DNA of 64,000 nucleotides from NCBI RefSeq assembly GCF_041381155.1, contig NC_091144.1:30188980-30252979 (forward strand), in the 5' to 3' direction. The notes under the pieces are model-generated. The model was not told the origin of the DNA and ran no database searches. It worked only from the letters and a program-made list of their open reading frames with translations. The stretch is from Argopecten irradians (lineage: Eukaryota; Mollusca; Bivalvia; Pectinida; Pectinidae). This document shows, one piece after another, positions 35,826 through 49,133 of the stretch (its first letter is position 1; the number at the start of each line of letters is the position of its first letter). The translations under genes were made by a program, and so were the position numbers.

Positions 35826-37460
35826 AAATAGGTTCTTGGCATATTAACTCATCTACCCCTGAAGACATATTTAGACTTTTCTAAATCAAAGACTAGACCA
35901 TTCCATTGCGAAATTTCAGTGGTGAATTAATTAAGTTTCAACCAATGATGGATGTAGTTTACATGCACATTGAATGTGAAAAATGGATGTGAAGTCTTAC
36001 TACGTGGGTTAGTTTATTGGATGATTGTGTTGTGAATTTTTTATGTATCAAGTCAAGGTTGTCTGTGGGTAGCTAACAGTTGAGGAAGTTATGCCACATG
36101 GTATAACATTGAGATAGGATGCTGTGAACAGCTGACAACTGTTTATTAAATCAAACATTATTTAGATTTATTAAACAGGATATATAGTCACAGAAAACTG
36201 TCTGATGAGCAGATTTTAAATCTGTGCTTAAATCTTGAGCGTAGCTAGACCTTTGCCCTTTGGTTGAATATAAAAAATTTGCCTTGTTTACTCTTTAAAT
36301 GCAGTTTGTGTGTAATACTGTGTACTTTCCCACCGTGCATGCACACACACGCATCATGTAGAGTCGTAGTAGTAGCACTATCTATATTTGGCTAATTTAC
36401 AACAAACCCAGTCTGTATCTGGGATCTTACGCCAGTGCCTGTGTACTGGGTGCTTGAGTCATCCCCATTACTGTATAAATTCTTGAGTGTTGGAAATCGG
36501 AGGAATAGTGAAGTGTTACTACTGCTTGTGAATCTTATTTTTACCGGACTGTGTTTTCAAAAAAATATATCAGTTTTAAAGAGAATCTTCACACCCTAAG
36601 ATGTTTATTTTGTGATTGGAATATTTGCTGTTTAATTAGTGCCCAAGGATAAGATAGCATCAACTTTTTTTTGTCGATACACAGGTAAGTGGAAATAAAA
36701 CGTAACTTTCATTTTTTGGACTAATTGCTCATTGAAACCTGTTAACATACATAGTAGAGGAGTTACAGGCTAATTTCTTATGTGTATTAATATGCCATGT
36801 ATGTAAGTGTATGTTTTTATTCTTTTGGTTAAAGTATGTCGTCTGCACGCAAGCTGACATTCCCAAATTGTGTAAGTAATATATGTAAAATAGAATCAGT
36901 AATTAACTGGGTGAACATGTACAGTCATAAACTGTTGTGGATCAAATAATTAATATAGAATAACATAATTATATCAGATTCTGCATGAATAAATGTTGAA
37001 ATGTTTTGAAACGCAAGCTTTTCAAGTGTTATGTGCAAAAGGCCTGTCCCATACACTAAAAGCAATCTATTTTCTCCTGCAAATTCAGCTAGTTAAGTCA
37101 AAGCATTTTGTCTGAGACGGTAAGATATGGTCATTATTCTTTTCAAACAAAAGTTAAGAATTTTGGTCGCTCTTCGCCAAGGGGAGATAATTTGGAAAAA
37201 GAACCTTAGGGCTGGTGCCAGTACCAGTTCTACTCAATCATACTACCATTTTGTTATGATAACAGAGTTTCGGCACAGCTTTAGTAACTGATGTCCATAG
37301 GTTTGTTTGGGGGCCTGCTGTGTTTACAGTTTACCAGTTAGATACATAAGAAATTGCTGACAGTATGTTTAGATTAATCATTACAATCTCTGTTTGTTCT
37401 TTATTGGGAGGTAAGGAAACAAATTGGACTGAGCTGAGCCTGGCACTGAGGCCATTATAA
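35826..37460. other. no feature seen
   Basis: Non-coding AT-rich DNA with a short CACACACACG run near 36345. CCAAGGGGAGATAATTT at about 37177 is one instance of the recurrent GGGAGATAA motif. Confidence 0.4.
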
Positions 37461-37615
37461 GTAACATTTTACCAAAATAGTTCTGATGATGTCTGCATGA
37501 TGACAACACTTTACCAAAATAGTTCCGCTGGTATCTCTTGGCAACACTTTACCGAATAGTTCTACTGATGCCTGTTGGCACTTCACCGAAATAGTTCTGC
37601 TAATGCCTGAAGGCA
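37461..37615. repeat. degenerate ~45-bp tandem repeat, 4 copies
   Basis: CACTTTACCAAAATAGTTCT, a variable spacer and TGATG(T/C)CTG(C/T)TGGCAA recur four times with drift. The spacing varies between about 40 and 50 bp. Confidence 0.7.
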
Positions 37616-37998
37616 AGCATTAATTATAAGGCTTGTTTGGTGAAGTTATATATAGCCATCAGATGCTACAAAGAAGCTCAGCCTGCCTAAAAAATAGGCT
37701 CATGGAACTTAAGCTCATTCCACAAATGTAACATAGAAGCTTCCATAATTTGTCGTAAATTGTGCTCATTTGGAAACCAGCCTCCAATGACCCTGAATGT
37801 GGATTATAGCAACTACAGAATGGTTTTATGCATGATGAAGTCTTCAATAAGATCTACTCAGAGGAGCTGTACTGTTCCCTAATTTTGGACTCAATAATCT
37901 TGCATCTCTTTCACCAATCATGATATGTCAAGGTTATCTTAGGGGCAGGTAACAGGGTAATGCAGGTTTATCTTCGAGATCAGCATGGATCCATGCAG

Positions 37999-38018
37999 GG
38001 GTCACAGGTCAAAGGTCA
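37999..38018 (+). promoter_or_regulatory. triple nuclear-receptor half-site, 1-bp spacing
   Basis: GGGTCA (37999-38004), one base, AGGTCA (38006-38011), one base, AGGTCA (38013-38018). The last two form a perfect DR1 as bound by HNF4, RXR and COUP-TF type receptors. More AGGTCA words lie at about 38050, 38062, 38120 and 38131. Binding is inferred only. Confidence 0.4.
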
Positions 38019-38149
38019 ATGTGCTGGTTTAACAGAGTTTGATCTAATAAGGTCATGCAGAGGTCACTACTATGTAAGAGGTAGGTGGGGCATGCATTGC
38101 AGTAAAAGGTAGAGGGCAGAGGTCACATAGAGGTCAATGCAAGGTTTGA

Positions 38150-39345
38150 AGATGCCAGAACAACATGGGTAAAGTGTGATTAAGTGTTGATTAGACCACA
38201 TTCTGGTGATTATGACATTACAAAAATCACATCAAAACATGATATGTCACAAACACCAAAAGGTGGGACTGATCAATGGGAAATTGTTCTTTATACAAAT
38301 GTCATTTTGGAAAACCAATGTATTAGTGCCTTGTAATATCCTGCCATGATTACAGTGCATCAATTTTGAAATTTTTTCTTCATAACATTTTTGTTACCCT
38401 CTACAATGTGTTATATTGAGCATTTAAACCTAAGATAGAGTTGGGAATTAGTTTTAGGTTAAACATGTATGTATATTGAGGCAAAGATAAAAGCTTCGGC
38501 TGTGAACATGGAAGTTTACTTAAGGAGCTCAGTATATCATACCTACTTTAATTTACTGTATGAGAGTGCTGATCCTGAGGTTTTCCTGTCATTACCCAGG
38601 AATGTGTGTAGTAGACACCTCATCAAATCTAGACAATATACCTACCCCGTTTTATCTAACTCTGTACACAGGGGGTCGAGGGGAGCCACGCCAATAACAT
38701 GCTACATAGCCCCATCAACCATGGGTATGGAAGGTATTAACTTTGGGGTGGCGAGGAACATGGATATAGCTATACTCACCAGACATTTTTAATTGTAGAA
38801 CCTGCTCTAAGAAACGTTCGTCCAGGGCAAGAAACTTTTTTTTGAAAACCAAATTTGAGATATAAGTCTAATTTTACCCAAAACACGGTAATTAACATTA
38901 AAACCGGGCAAGTTTACACCAATTTTCACTTGTAGGGGAGCATATTTTACTGGTCTTGGGCCATCGGATCTGGGATATTTCTTGCCATGTTCAGGTTGGC
39001 TGTTGGTGTACTATAACCTTGTACTCTAAGGGGCTTCTTCCTGCATTTGTTTACTCTGAAGTAATGAATTTTGTAAACAGTTTTGATTCATCAAATTTGA
39101 GTCACTTTGAAATATCAATATACATTATACATGTTAAATTTACAATATTACTGTAAACTTGACTCCATTTCGTGGCAGTTTAATTAACTGTTTTTAAGCC
39201 TAGTGACTTTTTGTGGCCATTTGATGTCACAATGTACAGCCATATGTGTCCCATAGTACCTTCATTCATTTGCTATATTGTTTTTGCTGTAGAATATTTT
39301 CCTGATCGCTCGTGAAATATTCAAAAATTAATTTTATGGAAAAGA
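38150..39345. other. non-coding, with one unexplained open frame
   Basis: A 107-codon + strand frame at 38469-38792 (containing CYIAPSTMGMEGINFGVARN) has somewhat more protein-like composition than most frames here. It has no recognised domain, no clear splice context and no supported start. Confidence 0.35.
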
Positions 39346-39600
39346 AATTTACCGTATTCAACCCAATAAGTGCCCCTCACCCTAATTAAGCTTCAATTTC
39401 ACTTGCTTCGAATTAAATACAAACTGAAAATTTTAAAATTGTGTTAGTATCCATACTGATATCTTTTGTAAATTGATTTATGGCTTACTTTGTAGAATAT
39501 TTTATGAAAGTCTAGTCCAAATTTGTTCCTTTTAAGCGCTCCCTTATTTGCTTCAGATTTTTAAGCACCCTGGGCATTAATTGGGCTGAATACGGTATTT
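39346..39600. mobile_element. MITE, family B, full-length
   Basis: Terminal inverted repeats of about 30 bp: AAATTTACCGTATTCAACCC at 39346 and GGGCTGAATACGGTATTT ending at 39600. The element is 255 bp and non-coding. The right interior (TTTATGGCTTACTTTGTA...AAGCGC) recurs in the fragment at 43461-43577. The termini recur at 49946-50120. Confidence 0.85.
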
Positions 39601-40022
39601 GGTTTACAATTACATTAAATAAATAACAGAACTCCCCCTGTACAGTATCTATACTACAAGACACTTTCTCCAGTCAGATACAGAAACATATACAGACCAT
39701 CTGTCCCACATTACTGTATACTGATAGGAATATAGCTTCTTATTCTGGGTCAGTGAAAAGCAATCGTCTGTTTCTGTAATTAAGATCTAGTCACGCATGC
39801 TATAATACACACACACAGGTACATTCTGTCTGGAACATGTGTAATATAGAAATGTAAATGTATTTCAACTTCTGTTTGTAGTTTGTTTGCCTAATAACAA
39901 CTGTATGGACTTCCAAATAACACAAAATGGTTAAAGCTGATCAAATGTTGTGATGGGAATTTGTTATTTTGAAGTCAATGGTATTATGGTAACACAGAGA
40001 GGCATTAAAATCAATGAAGTGC

Positions 40023-40801
40023 AAAACAAATGGACTTCGGATAATCAAACTCATGGATTTTCTCCCCCTAGGATCAAAACTGTTTTATAACTTTTTTAAA
40101 CAAGTCCGATATAATACCGTCCGGTCCTAGAAAATGGAATGCAATTTTTAACAATATAGATCATGAAACTTGGTGTAAAATATATAAAATTCCATTTAAT
40201 GTTACAACAAATGCTAAACTACAGTGGTTCCAATATAGATTAATCCATTATATTTTGGCAACAAATTCATTTTTGTTTAAAATCAGAGTAGTTATCTCCC
40301 CTCTTTGTGTACTCTGCAATACTGAGCCTGAAACTATTACACACTTGTTATGGGAGTGTGACGAAGTGCAAGGATTACTTGAAAGTTTTGACACATTATT
40401 ACAAGCTCTCTTAATTCCCTTTTCTGTTAATAAAAAATCCTTTCTTTTTGGACTCTTGCATGAAAATTATCTCCATAGTAATAGAGTGGACAATGAAATT
40501 ATCATAATTATAAAGCAATACATTTACAGAATGAGATGTTTACACAACTCATTAAGCATCAACGCTCTTATCAACACAATTAAAGACCATTATACAATTC
40601 AAAAATATATTTCAAATAGTAAAGATGAAAAAGTAAAACTTAAATTTGAAAATGAATGGAGAAAATGGGAAAAACTAATCAAGTTATAATTGCACTTTGT
40701 CACACATTTACTTTATTAAACTTTTTAAATCCATATTTATAATTTGTTTATTTTATTTCATTTTATCCCCCCCCTTCCCCTTTCCCTGCACAAAGCCGAA
40801 A

Positions 40802-40833
<32 letters not shown>

Positions 40834-41291
40834 TGATTAAAGATTTTTTATACAGTTATAATTGTTCCTCCGTCTCCATCCTACCTAGACTCTTAACTTT
40901 TTTTTTCTTTTTTCTTTCTTTTCATTTTCCTTTTTCTTTCTTTATAACTCTATCACTTTTTCTTTTTCTTCTAATCCTGTCTTTGATTCCTTTCCTTAAT
41001 ATTCAGTACAATATAATTTTTCCCCTCATCTCCAAACTCCTAATTCGTATAATTTTTTCTACGTATGTACTAGAAATTTAAGTTTTGTATTTGTATGTAT
41101 GTGAATGTATATGCATGTGTTAAATATATGAGTGTATGTTTTTTACGTAAGTATGTATGTGTTTGAGAGTCTATTGAGTGTATTTGTATATTTAATTGTA
41201 CTGAATGAAAATCACGAATAAAAAGATAATTATAAAAAAAAAAAAACAAATGGACTTCGGATAATCAAACTCATGGATTTTCTCCCCCTAG
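40023..41291 (+). mobile_element. young 5'-truncated LINE with 49-bp target duplication
   Basis: The same 49 bases occur at 40023-40071 and 41243-41291, with no difference that I can find. Between them is a 1.17-kb insert that starts in the middle of a LINE ORF2 and ends in a poly(A) tail (41233-41246). A T-run of about 28 lies in its 3' UTR (about 40807-40834). 5' truncation, a poly(A) tail and a long identical duplication are the marks of target-primed reverse transcription. The identical flanks argue for a recent insertion. Confidence 0.93.
40072..40689 (+). pseudogene. LINE ORF2 C-terminal fragment with zinc knuckle
   Basis: A continuous 205-codon frame opens exactly at the insertion junction and runs to TAA at 40687-40689, with no start of its own. 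It contains KLQWFQYRLIHYILATNSFL (about 51-70), then a CCHC knuckle: CVLC at 79-82, His91 and Cys96 in PLCVLCNTEPETITHLLWEC. A charged tail ends KFENEWRKWEKLIKL. This is the zf-RVT-type C-terminus following a reverse transcriptase. The catalytic domains were lost by 5' truncation, not by mutation. The lack of stops agrees with a young copy. Confidence 0.88.
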
Positions 41292-41849
41292 TTTGCATCC
41301 TGTGAGAGGCTGCATGGTGTAAAATCAATGATCTCAGGTTATCAACCCTAGGGGCCCTTTTAACTTGCTTGGATGATAAAATCAATTTGAAACTGAATTT
41401 TTATATCCAGAGATTTACTTGTTTTTGATGCATTTTCTTAAAATGTTCAGAAATTAAGCATTTTATACATAATATCAATGTTAAGGGAAGAATGGTCATT
41501 TTCATTTCGGACTATGATGAGGTATGGATCAAAGAAGTTGATCATGTGAGTGCACTGGTAGCGTGATACTGAAGAACATTTCATCTCCTGAATGTTGTTT
41601 TGATGAATAATGCATGAGGATACTGGAGTGGTCATCTCTCAATTTTACGACAGATGGATGGAGTGTCGCCATAACCTGGTCGAAGGGAAAATATTGATCT
41701 AGATAATACTGTCTGGGCTTCCATAGGAGCATAGAGGAGATTAATAAGATGGATGAAAGGCACACAACAATCAAGTTAAAATAGTTGATGAGAGCGTCTA
41801 GGTCTTCTGTTCCGTTTTGAGGTTTATAGATTGTATTTTAGTTTGTTAA

Positions 41850-42090
41850 ATAATCCAACTTGTATGTTTGATACGATATTCAAATTTAATCAACTTGTAT
41901 GTTTGATACGATATTCAAATTTAATCACCTCCTACAATCAGTTACTCATTCAGTAGATATTAATATGATACCAAGTTACCTGGTAATCATTTCTTAAAAT
42001 CAGTTACTGTTTCAGTAGATATTAATATGATAACAAGTTAATCACCTCCTACATTAGTACAATCAGTTACACATTCAGTAGATATTATTA
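41850..42090. repeat. local tandem duplications
   Basis: CAACTTGTATGTTTGATACG plus its flank occurs twice (about 41848 and 41890). ATCAGTTAC...TTCAGTAGATATTA occurs three times (about 41937, 41999 and 42062), with AATCACCTCCTACA between. The order is irregular, from stepwise slippage or unequal exchange. Confidence 0.8.
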
Positions 42091-42313
42091 TAAAAGGTGC
42101 AAGATACAAATATCTCAATTCTTTTAGGATAGGAAAAAAATGATTCTGAACATTATCGCTTAATTACCTGGTACCCTACGATGAGCCTTTTAATTTGGTC
42201 AGTTCCTTCAAATACAATCAAGTATTTTAGCACTGACTACGTTGCCAGAAATTAAGCCCAAGTATGTCATGGTATTTTCTTAGTTGAAAATATGATATGT
42301 ATCGGGTATACTC

Positions 42314-42493
42314 TACAGTCAAACTTGCCTTAGCTACCACCTATGTATAAAGACCACCTGCTTAATAAATCACTTTCTTAAGGTGTCATATGACCAATGT
42401 CTATACAATTTGACCTGTGTATAATGACAACCTGGCTATAATGACCTCTTTCTCTGTGTCCTTTGGATGGTCTTTATAGAAAGGTTTGACTAT
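42314..42493. mobile_element. MITE, family C, copy 1
   Basis: It starts TACAGTCAAACTTGCCTTAG and ends TTTATAGAAAGGTTTGACTATA, giving terminal inverted repeats. The interior has ACCACCTATGTATAAAGACC, which recurs at 49134-49290. Non-coding. Confidence 0.7.
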
Positions 42494-43460
42494 AATTCAA
42501 AATAATTTCATAATGCCTTTTGAGGTTGTTTACTAATTATCCCAAGGACAACTTGCGACGGAGTGTAATTTTCACTTTTTTAATTATCAATAGAAATCTA
42601 CCCAGGTAACACAGATTTGATCTTATCCTGATGTTAAAATCCCAGCATGTTTCTGATTTGCTGTCCCGGGTGTGCCTTGACTGGAATATCCTAATGTACT
42701 TGTGTTTTGTTGATTTTGTGACACATATCTTGATCCAGGACTCCTACGCCTGCTATTCACATCCTGGTTAACTTGCTGACTGAGGTATTTTTTAAATGAA
42801 AATATTTCAGGTCCAGTAGATATAAGCTTAAAATGTTAATACATGTATTCCACTTTGAATGAAATCTTTCAGGATGAATTTCAAAATTTTTGCCTACAAT
42901 TTCTATACATGTATTGGTTGTATATGTCTGATGGGCAAGGTTGAGCAGGTAATAATATCGCAATGTGGAAATCAGCCCACTTTCATTATGAGAATTTTAT
43001 GAATTTTACTATTGTTAAGATGACAGTACTTGCTGAGAATTAAAATAAATATTTAAAAGTCACCTGACGGCAGTTAGACATGAACAAGGTCTTGTATTTG
43101 TGTGTATATGACCTCACTTGAACTGTGGCGATATGTTTACTACTGTGACCTATCTTTAATTAAATAAACCTGAATGATCAACAGAATGTTGTTCAGTAAA
43201 TAAAGTGCAGTTCTGTGACTAGCCAAAGTTATGAAATCACATACACTGTGTATTTCTGGACTATGCTGAGAGTATTTCCTCATTTGTAAACTGACAATAT
43301 TGATATTAGTACCTACGTACCCTCTTCAACCACATAAGCATCCAATCCCTAAAACCGCCCCTCCCCCTTTTGGTAGACCCAATTTAACTTACCTTTGGAT
43401 TATATGCAGACTGATAATATGAAAACCATGTTGGTTTCTTTATTTCATTTCTTTTGCAAG
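42494..43460. other. no feature seen
   Basis: AT-rich non-coding DNA. No exon or repeat recognised. Confidence 0.4.
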
Positions 43461-43577
43461 TTGATTTATGGCTTACTTTGTACAATAATTTTAAGAAAAA
43501 CTAGTCCAGATTTAGTTCTATTAAGCGCCCCCTTATCATTTTCAGTTTTTAAGCGCCCATGGCTTATTCGGTGGAAA
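43461..43577 (+). mobile_element. MITE family B fragment
   Basis: GATTTATGGCTTACTTTGTA, CTAGTCCA, ATTAAGCGCCCCCTTAT and TTTTTAAGCGCCC match the right part of the 39346-39600 element in the same order. The left terminus is missing and the right one is eroded. Confidence 0.65.
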
Positions 43578-44240
43578 TCAGTTATTCTTTACTCATGCTT
43601 TCCAGTTGCTGATGTGGTTGCATAGTATAGCTGGCTTTTCCATTGTTTTTTTTTCATCAAATGTAAGCACTAGTTAGAACTATTTATAATTAGAACTATT
43701 TATAATTAGAAAAAGCACACAAGACTGTTCCAAAATGCTGTTGTACCACTTTTATATATATGCAAGTTATAATGTTTATACAAATCTCTTTGATGGATTT
43801 TGAATTAAAAGATAACAATATTGTGTTTTACACCTGGGCGTATTTGAGCTGTTATGAGTTCCTATGATGTAACTGGCTATGTCTGATAAAACTGATGTAA
43901 AAACAGGGTTTTAGGCTTCAGCGTCTGCAAATGTTATGGATGGTAATTTGGTAGAGCCCGATTTAACTATGGATAATGTTAGGCCTATGGTATGTGTGAT
44001 TAAAATTACATCTAAGAATTTCACATGCATACTATATTACTGTCTATATACATGTAGTATATTTTATAAGAATTGTCAGAAATGAGGAGATAATATCTTA
44101 TGTCCAAGTTGTCTCCCTTGCTTTGATATTGTCTCCCTTTTAACAAGAATTCTTCCAATTAAATTTGTGATCAATTGTCATTTAAGGCTTGGAAAGGTGC
44201 CAGTTTGTTTTTCCTCTACATTCATACTACCATACTGTAA

Positions 44241-44412
44241 AAAAACCTTTGGCACACAACATTTGTCTCCAGGACCTGACATATTACAACAAACCCTCCA
44301 CCTCTGGGTCGCATTTAGGTTCAAATCCTATGTGGGGCAATTGCCAGGTATTGACCAATGGTCAGTGGATTTTCTTCAACCAGCAAACCTGACACGTCCT
44401 TACAGGACCTAG
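44241..44412 (+). mobile_element. tRNA-derived SINE copy (3' truncated)
   Basis: AGGTTCAAATCC (box B like) is followed by GGGGCAATTGCCAGGTATTG, GGTCAGTGGATTTTCTTC and AAACCTGACACGTCCTTA. This is the same body as at 35641-35825 and 46290-46552. It ends without the usual tail. Confidence 0.7.
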
Positions 44413-46289
44413 CTCTAATCTAGAAATGAGGAATTTTTTCCATAGATTTTGATTTGTAAAATTAAATATCTTCCTTTGAAATGTACTGACAGCATTTGCC
44501 TTTACTACAATATATTTCATTTTACACACCATCCCACACATATCTATATAACCATTGTTCCCTATAATCTTCTCACTTTGAGTTAGCCTGAGTCCCTGTC
44601 TCCCTTCATATAAGTTTAGACCTAAATCACTGCCCACTTTCATTACATCCCTCCATTTTTTTTCGTCACTGAATCTGGTCTGTATGCTAATGTAATTGTC
44701 GGGAGCTTTCACTTCGCTCACCATCACTTTGTATTCCCCTAACGCTAGTAACAGCTGAGTAAGCAATAAACAGCCTTTCCCACAGGTAATCCACCACCTC
44801 GTCAACAGGTAAATCAATTTTCACCCTCCAGGTAAGAAATAGCACTGCTGGAAACATAATAATGTGTGACTTATTTAGTATGTGTGGAATTAGTCTGAGG
44901 AATTTCACATGCACATTCTAGACAATTGCTCTATTCATTCTGAACAATGTAATCAAGACTTTATAATTTTCCTTATTTGTGTCGATGTAAATATTTTGTA
45001 ATGAAATCTGTTGACAGCTGAGCTTTATATATCTCACCTATGTAGATTTACAGGTTTGTTTGTGTGTAAAATGTTTGACACATTGTCTGATATTGTATGA
45101 TCTAAGAGTATCCCTACACAAATTTTTCATTCACTATATAATGCAAATCTGGATGTGTTCCCGGCTAGACAAATGCATATGGAAGGATAATTTGGAAATT
45201 TCAAAAAAGAGCTTAAAGCATATATATACAGCTACTTGCAGTTGAGGTTCAAGCATTTGCAATTTCAGCAAAACAGAGTTTGGATGATTTTGAACCTGGC
45301 AGCAGACTGTTGCTCCCTTTCCAATGTGTATCTGAGCATCGCTCCTGACTAGATGTTCTGATAACACTAATGTATTGTGATGTACAGTGTCTGGAGTTCT
45401 TGAACTTTCCTATAACTGATAGCTGTAACTTTTATTTTTGGGGGGGCAGTCAGCAAATCTCTTGGTGATATGCATGCATCATTAGTGGTAGAGTGAAATT
45501 CACTAAAATTTTCAATCGTATGTTTTTCTTGAAACTTAATTGCTTGAATGACCACTTATGTCATAATATCAATATTTGAAATCATAAGATATCAAGAAGC
45601 TGAGGTTTTAAAATAAATTTTGATACCGAAATGTGGTTTAAATCTTGATACAAACTAGGGGGAGATAACCCAGTATCATAATGCAGTTGAGACAGTCCAT
45701 ATTAAGAACAGGGTTCAGTTGTCTGTAGTGAAACATTATTAAAGTATAGAGGATTTACTACCATGCTAGAGTATATTGCTGAGTAAATACAATCAATGTT
45801 AATGATAAATGCGAGTGATTTGTTACATAACATTGGCCAACAGTTCGACAACAGGTAGAGAATCTCTCAAGGTGAAAGTCAATGGTACGTGTTATCCCAG
45901 GAGACATATATCTGTAATAAATGTTTGTCAGTCGAGACTTCAAACACTGATATGCAGATCTCCATAACAGCTGTTTCTGACACTGACTTGCTGGAGTAAA
46001 GCTGCAAAAATCAGCAACTCGGGAGAAAATATTGTTTGTCAATATATCTTCAACAACAGGGAGTTCCTGAAGCGTGAGTCACCTTACATTAACTCACTGT
46101 GTCGATGTCTATGTCACTGGATATACGGCCTTCCCTTGTGGTATATAATTTCAGATTGTAATCTTGATGTGTTACTGCTGTTTGTTTGTATTCGGGGTTT
46201 ACATCAGAAGAAATAACATATATGACCCCATGAGAATGGCTTCTTCATAACATTACACGTACCATATATTATAATCCATATTGTTCTTT
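44413..46289. other. non-coding, long minus-strand frame unexplained
   Basis: A 151-codon minus-strand frame (44362-44817) overlaps the SINE end and a second minus frame (44687-44914) at a shifted phase. Neither shows a family motif, so I do not call a gene. A G-run lies near 45441. Confidence 0.35.
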
Positions 46290-46552
46290 CTGCTGAACAG
46301 TTTTGTGGTCATGTAAGCCACACGGTGAAGGTGTTTTGACATAATTACCACTCACCTTAGTGGTGAGTTCGAAACCTGCAAGTGGCAATTGGTGGGTACT
46401 GACCACAAATCAGTTACTGACCATATATAGGCCAGTGTTTTTTCTCTAGATACTCTGGCTTTCTGCGACCTAGCTCCTTTTGACCAGTGGCAGGTACTTT
46501 AATGGACTTTGCTGTTGTTGAAACGTTTAATCAATAAAAATAAATCAAAACC
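46290..46552 (+). mobile_element. tRNA-derived SINE copy
   Basis: TGGTGAGTTCGAAACCTGCA (box B like) is followed by GGCAATTGGTGGGTACTGAC, CCAGTGTTTTTTCTCTAG, ACTCTGGCTTTCTGCGACC and a tail with GTTTAATCAATAAAAATAAA. It contains a small internal duplication of the ACTGACC...CAGT part. Confidence 0.7.
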
Positions 46553-49133
46553 CTGAAGAATGTATCATGTTGAAGAGAATCTCACATACTGATTCCGTCG
46601 GCTGATCAAAAACATGTATGCTACTTAATACAATTACATTCATTGATAAGACATGCGTATACCTTGATGGATATAATAGTTGACTCAACATCTCAGCTCT
46701 TTCAACTTATCAAAACACCATAAAAATTTCTGCAAAATCATCATCATGTTTGTGGATAGAAGTCATTAAAACTATTCACTTCACTTGATGACTAATTTAA
46801 TGCACACTTTAATGCCAGGCTTCATGTGATGCATGATCTGGATAATAATAGACATATAAAACCACTAACTGTACATTAGAAGGTGGATCTTAGGATATAC
46901 TTCACAAAACATTATCAGGCATAGTTTAAATGCCTAGTAAAATGTACCAGATTTTGAGGGCTATGTCAAAAAATAAATTTAAGTGAATTTTCAGTTAAAA
47001 CTAATGAAATATTAACTTTTATATTTGCATTTAGATATTCACTAGTAATATTGTTGAAATATTTTTGGGTGTAGTTATCATTTATAGGATACAAAAATCT
47101 GATGAATTACAATCTGGTTGAATAAAAAGCATGGCTGTGATTATTAGCCGAATTCACATCCATACTATCTCAGCTTGTGAATACAAATAATTTTTATTGC
47201 TTTTCCAAGAGATACAGCCCGTTGAGATATGTTATTTTCCCTTTGAACCAAACAGATTATCTGTGGCACCCCATCCACAAAAAATAGTATTTAGTAGAAC
47301 TATTTGCAGAAAACGTGACTTGAAATCAACCAAGCAGATATCCAGACTACAGGGTATTCTAGCCAACTTGTTTACTGTCTTCATGCATGACTGATTTTCG
47401 TTGGTATGGTTCGATGTTTATTTTGGTTTAAATCACCATGACAATATCTCTATTGCGATGTTTTGCATCAATGCCTCGGTAATATTATGTTGCCTGTAGC
47501 TGATGTTGCCAGCAGTATTCAAAAATCTGCATGGAAACATCAATTATAAGGCGTCACTATTATATAGCATCTTGTGCAAGATAATGAAAACATGGTGTCG
47601 CTGTTACACAACCCTCTTATCATGCGAGGATGCTAATTACACCTGTCTACCTGAGATAGTGATGGAAAGTTATGTAATGTGGTGTGTACCTGGCCAAGCT
47701 TAAAATGCAAGCAAGCAGATTTTTTTTTCAAAAATCATAAAATTGGTTCTGTGATCATGATTACATAGCTGACATAAGGAGATCTATACATGTGTAAACG
47801 CCCAACAGAGTTGTCATTCTGAAACTTTCTATATTATCAGTAGCTGCATACAGGCATAAAATTATTTCAAAATTTAATTACTTTTAAAGTACAGGTGTAT
47901 GCAATGCTGTGAAAGGATATAAATGTATATATACATAGCTGCTTTTGAAAAATAGAAGTCTTGTTTAACACTTGAGCATTATATATGTATATCATAAATA
48001 CCTAAACCATTTTACAGAATTATGCCCCTTTAAAATAAACACTACTACTTCTAACTACTGGAGGTGTGTGTGTGGAGCTGCTGTGACTTAATTGGCCTGA
48101 TGGACAACAATTCTAGTTGGAGTTGGGGTATTCTAAAATCACCTTGTCGATGTCGACTGCAAATCTTGTCCAATGCAATATCTTTTTAAACCTGTGAACC
48201 AAAGATGGAACAGCATAGGAATGATAGAGGGAGGTACAAAACCTTTTTAATAGATTCTGGTTTCCACAGTAACCACGTTACTATACATAGATCTTGATTG
48301 TCCTAAGGAAAATCATTGTTAAACACAGAATCATCGTTTATCATTTGTTAAAATCACCTTCTCTGTAAACATGTGAATTACCGGGTAACACAGCAGTGAT
48401 CTGTCCCTAAACTGGTATGTATGGGGAAACGTGACATTATCCCACATTGCTTTGACATAAAAGTGTTAAATTAAACAATAACCATAGTCAGTTGACACTG
48501 GTTAACTACAGAGGTACAATATTAATTACTTTTTAATCTAATAAATGAAGTTCAGCATCGGCAGTACAACTATATAAATGATGAAGATTGATTACATGAT
48601 AATGGTAATTCCCCGTGAAATTCGACACCAAACTCCCCACTGTATTAGTCACTACATTGCTCTAACAAAAGTGGTTGTGTTTTCAAATTTTACATTTTTC
48701 AAATTTTAAAATGATGATGAATACTTTTTATAAGAAGGGTGAGCTCACAAAGAATTGTTGTTATCTTTGAAACAGTCTACAAATGATGAATGTTTTAGTT
48801 TTAAGAACCTTGGGTTTGATAGAGAAGGTTTTACATACAAGATATTTTAGCTACGCAATGGAAGTTTAAAAGAACTTAAAACATCATTAGTGTATATCGC
48901 TGAATAGCACTTATCTGAAAACTGTTGGACATTATTGTGAAGTGTTGTTGTGTATAATATTTGTTTGCAAATTATGCGCTTAACTGAAATATGATAAAAG
49001 TTATCTTTACTTGTAATTATAATCCACTTATAAGCTTTATTGAAATGTATTCAATTTGACAATATTATAGGGTTCATGTATCTATCAAATTATGCGGTTG
49101 ATAGCATGTCATTTCAACTACCGTTACATGTGG
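46553..49133. other. no feature seen
   Basis: AT-rich non-coding DNA with a GTGTGTGTG run near 48066. No coding evidence on either strand. Confidence 0.4.

Noticed and set aside
44362..44914. 151-codon minus-strand gene with adjoining frame
   Set aside because: Overlaps the end of a SINE, needs a frameshift to join the neighbour, and shows no family motif.
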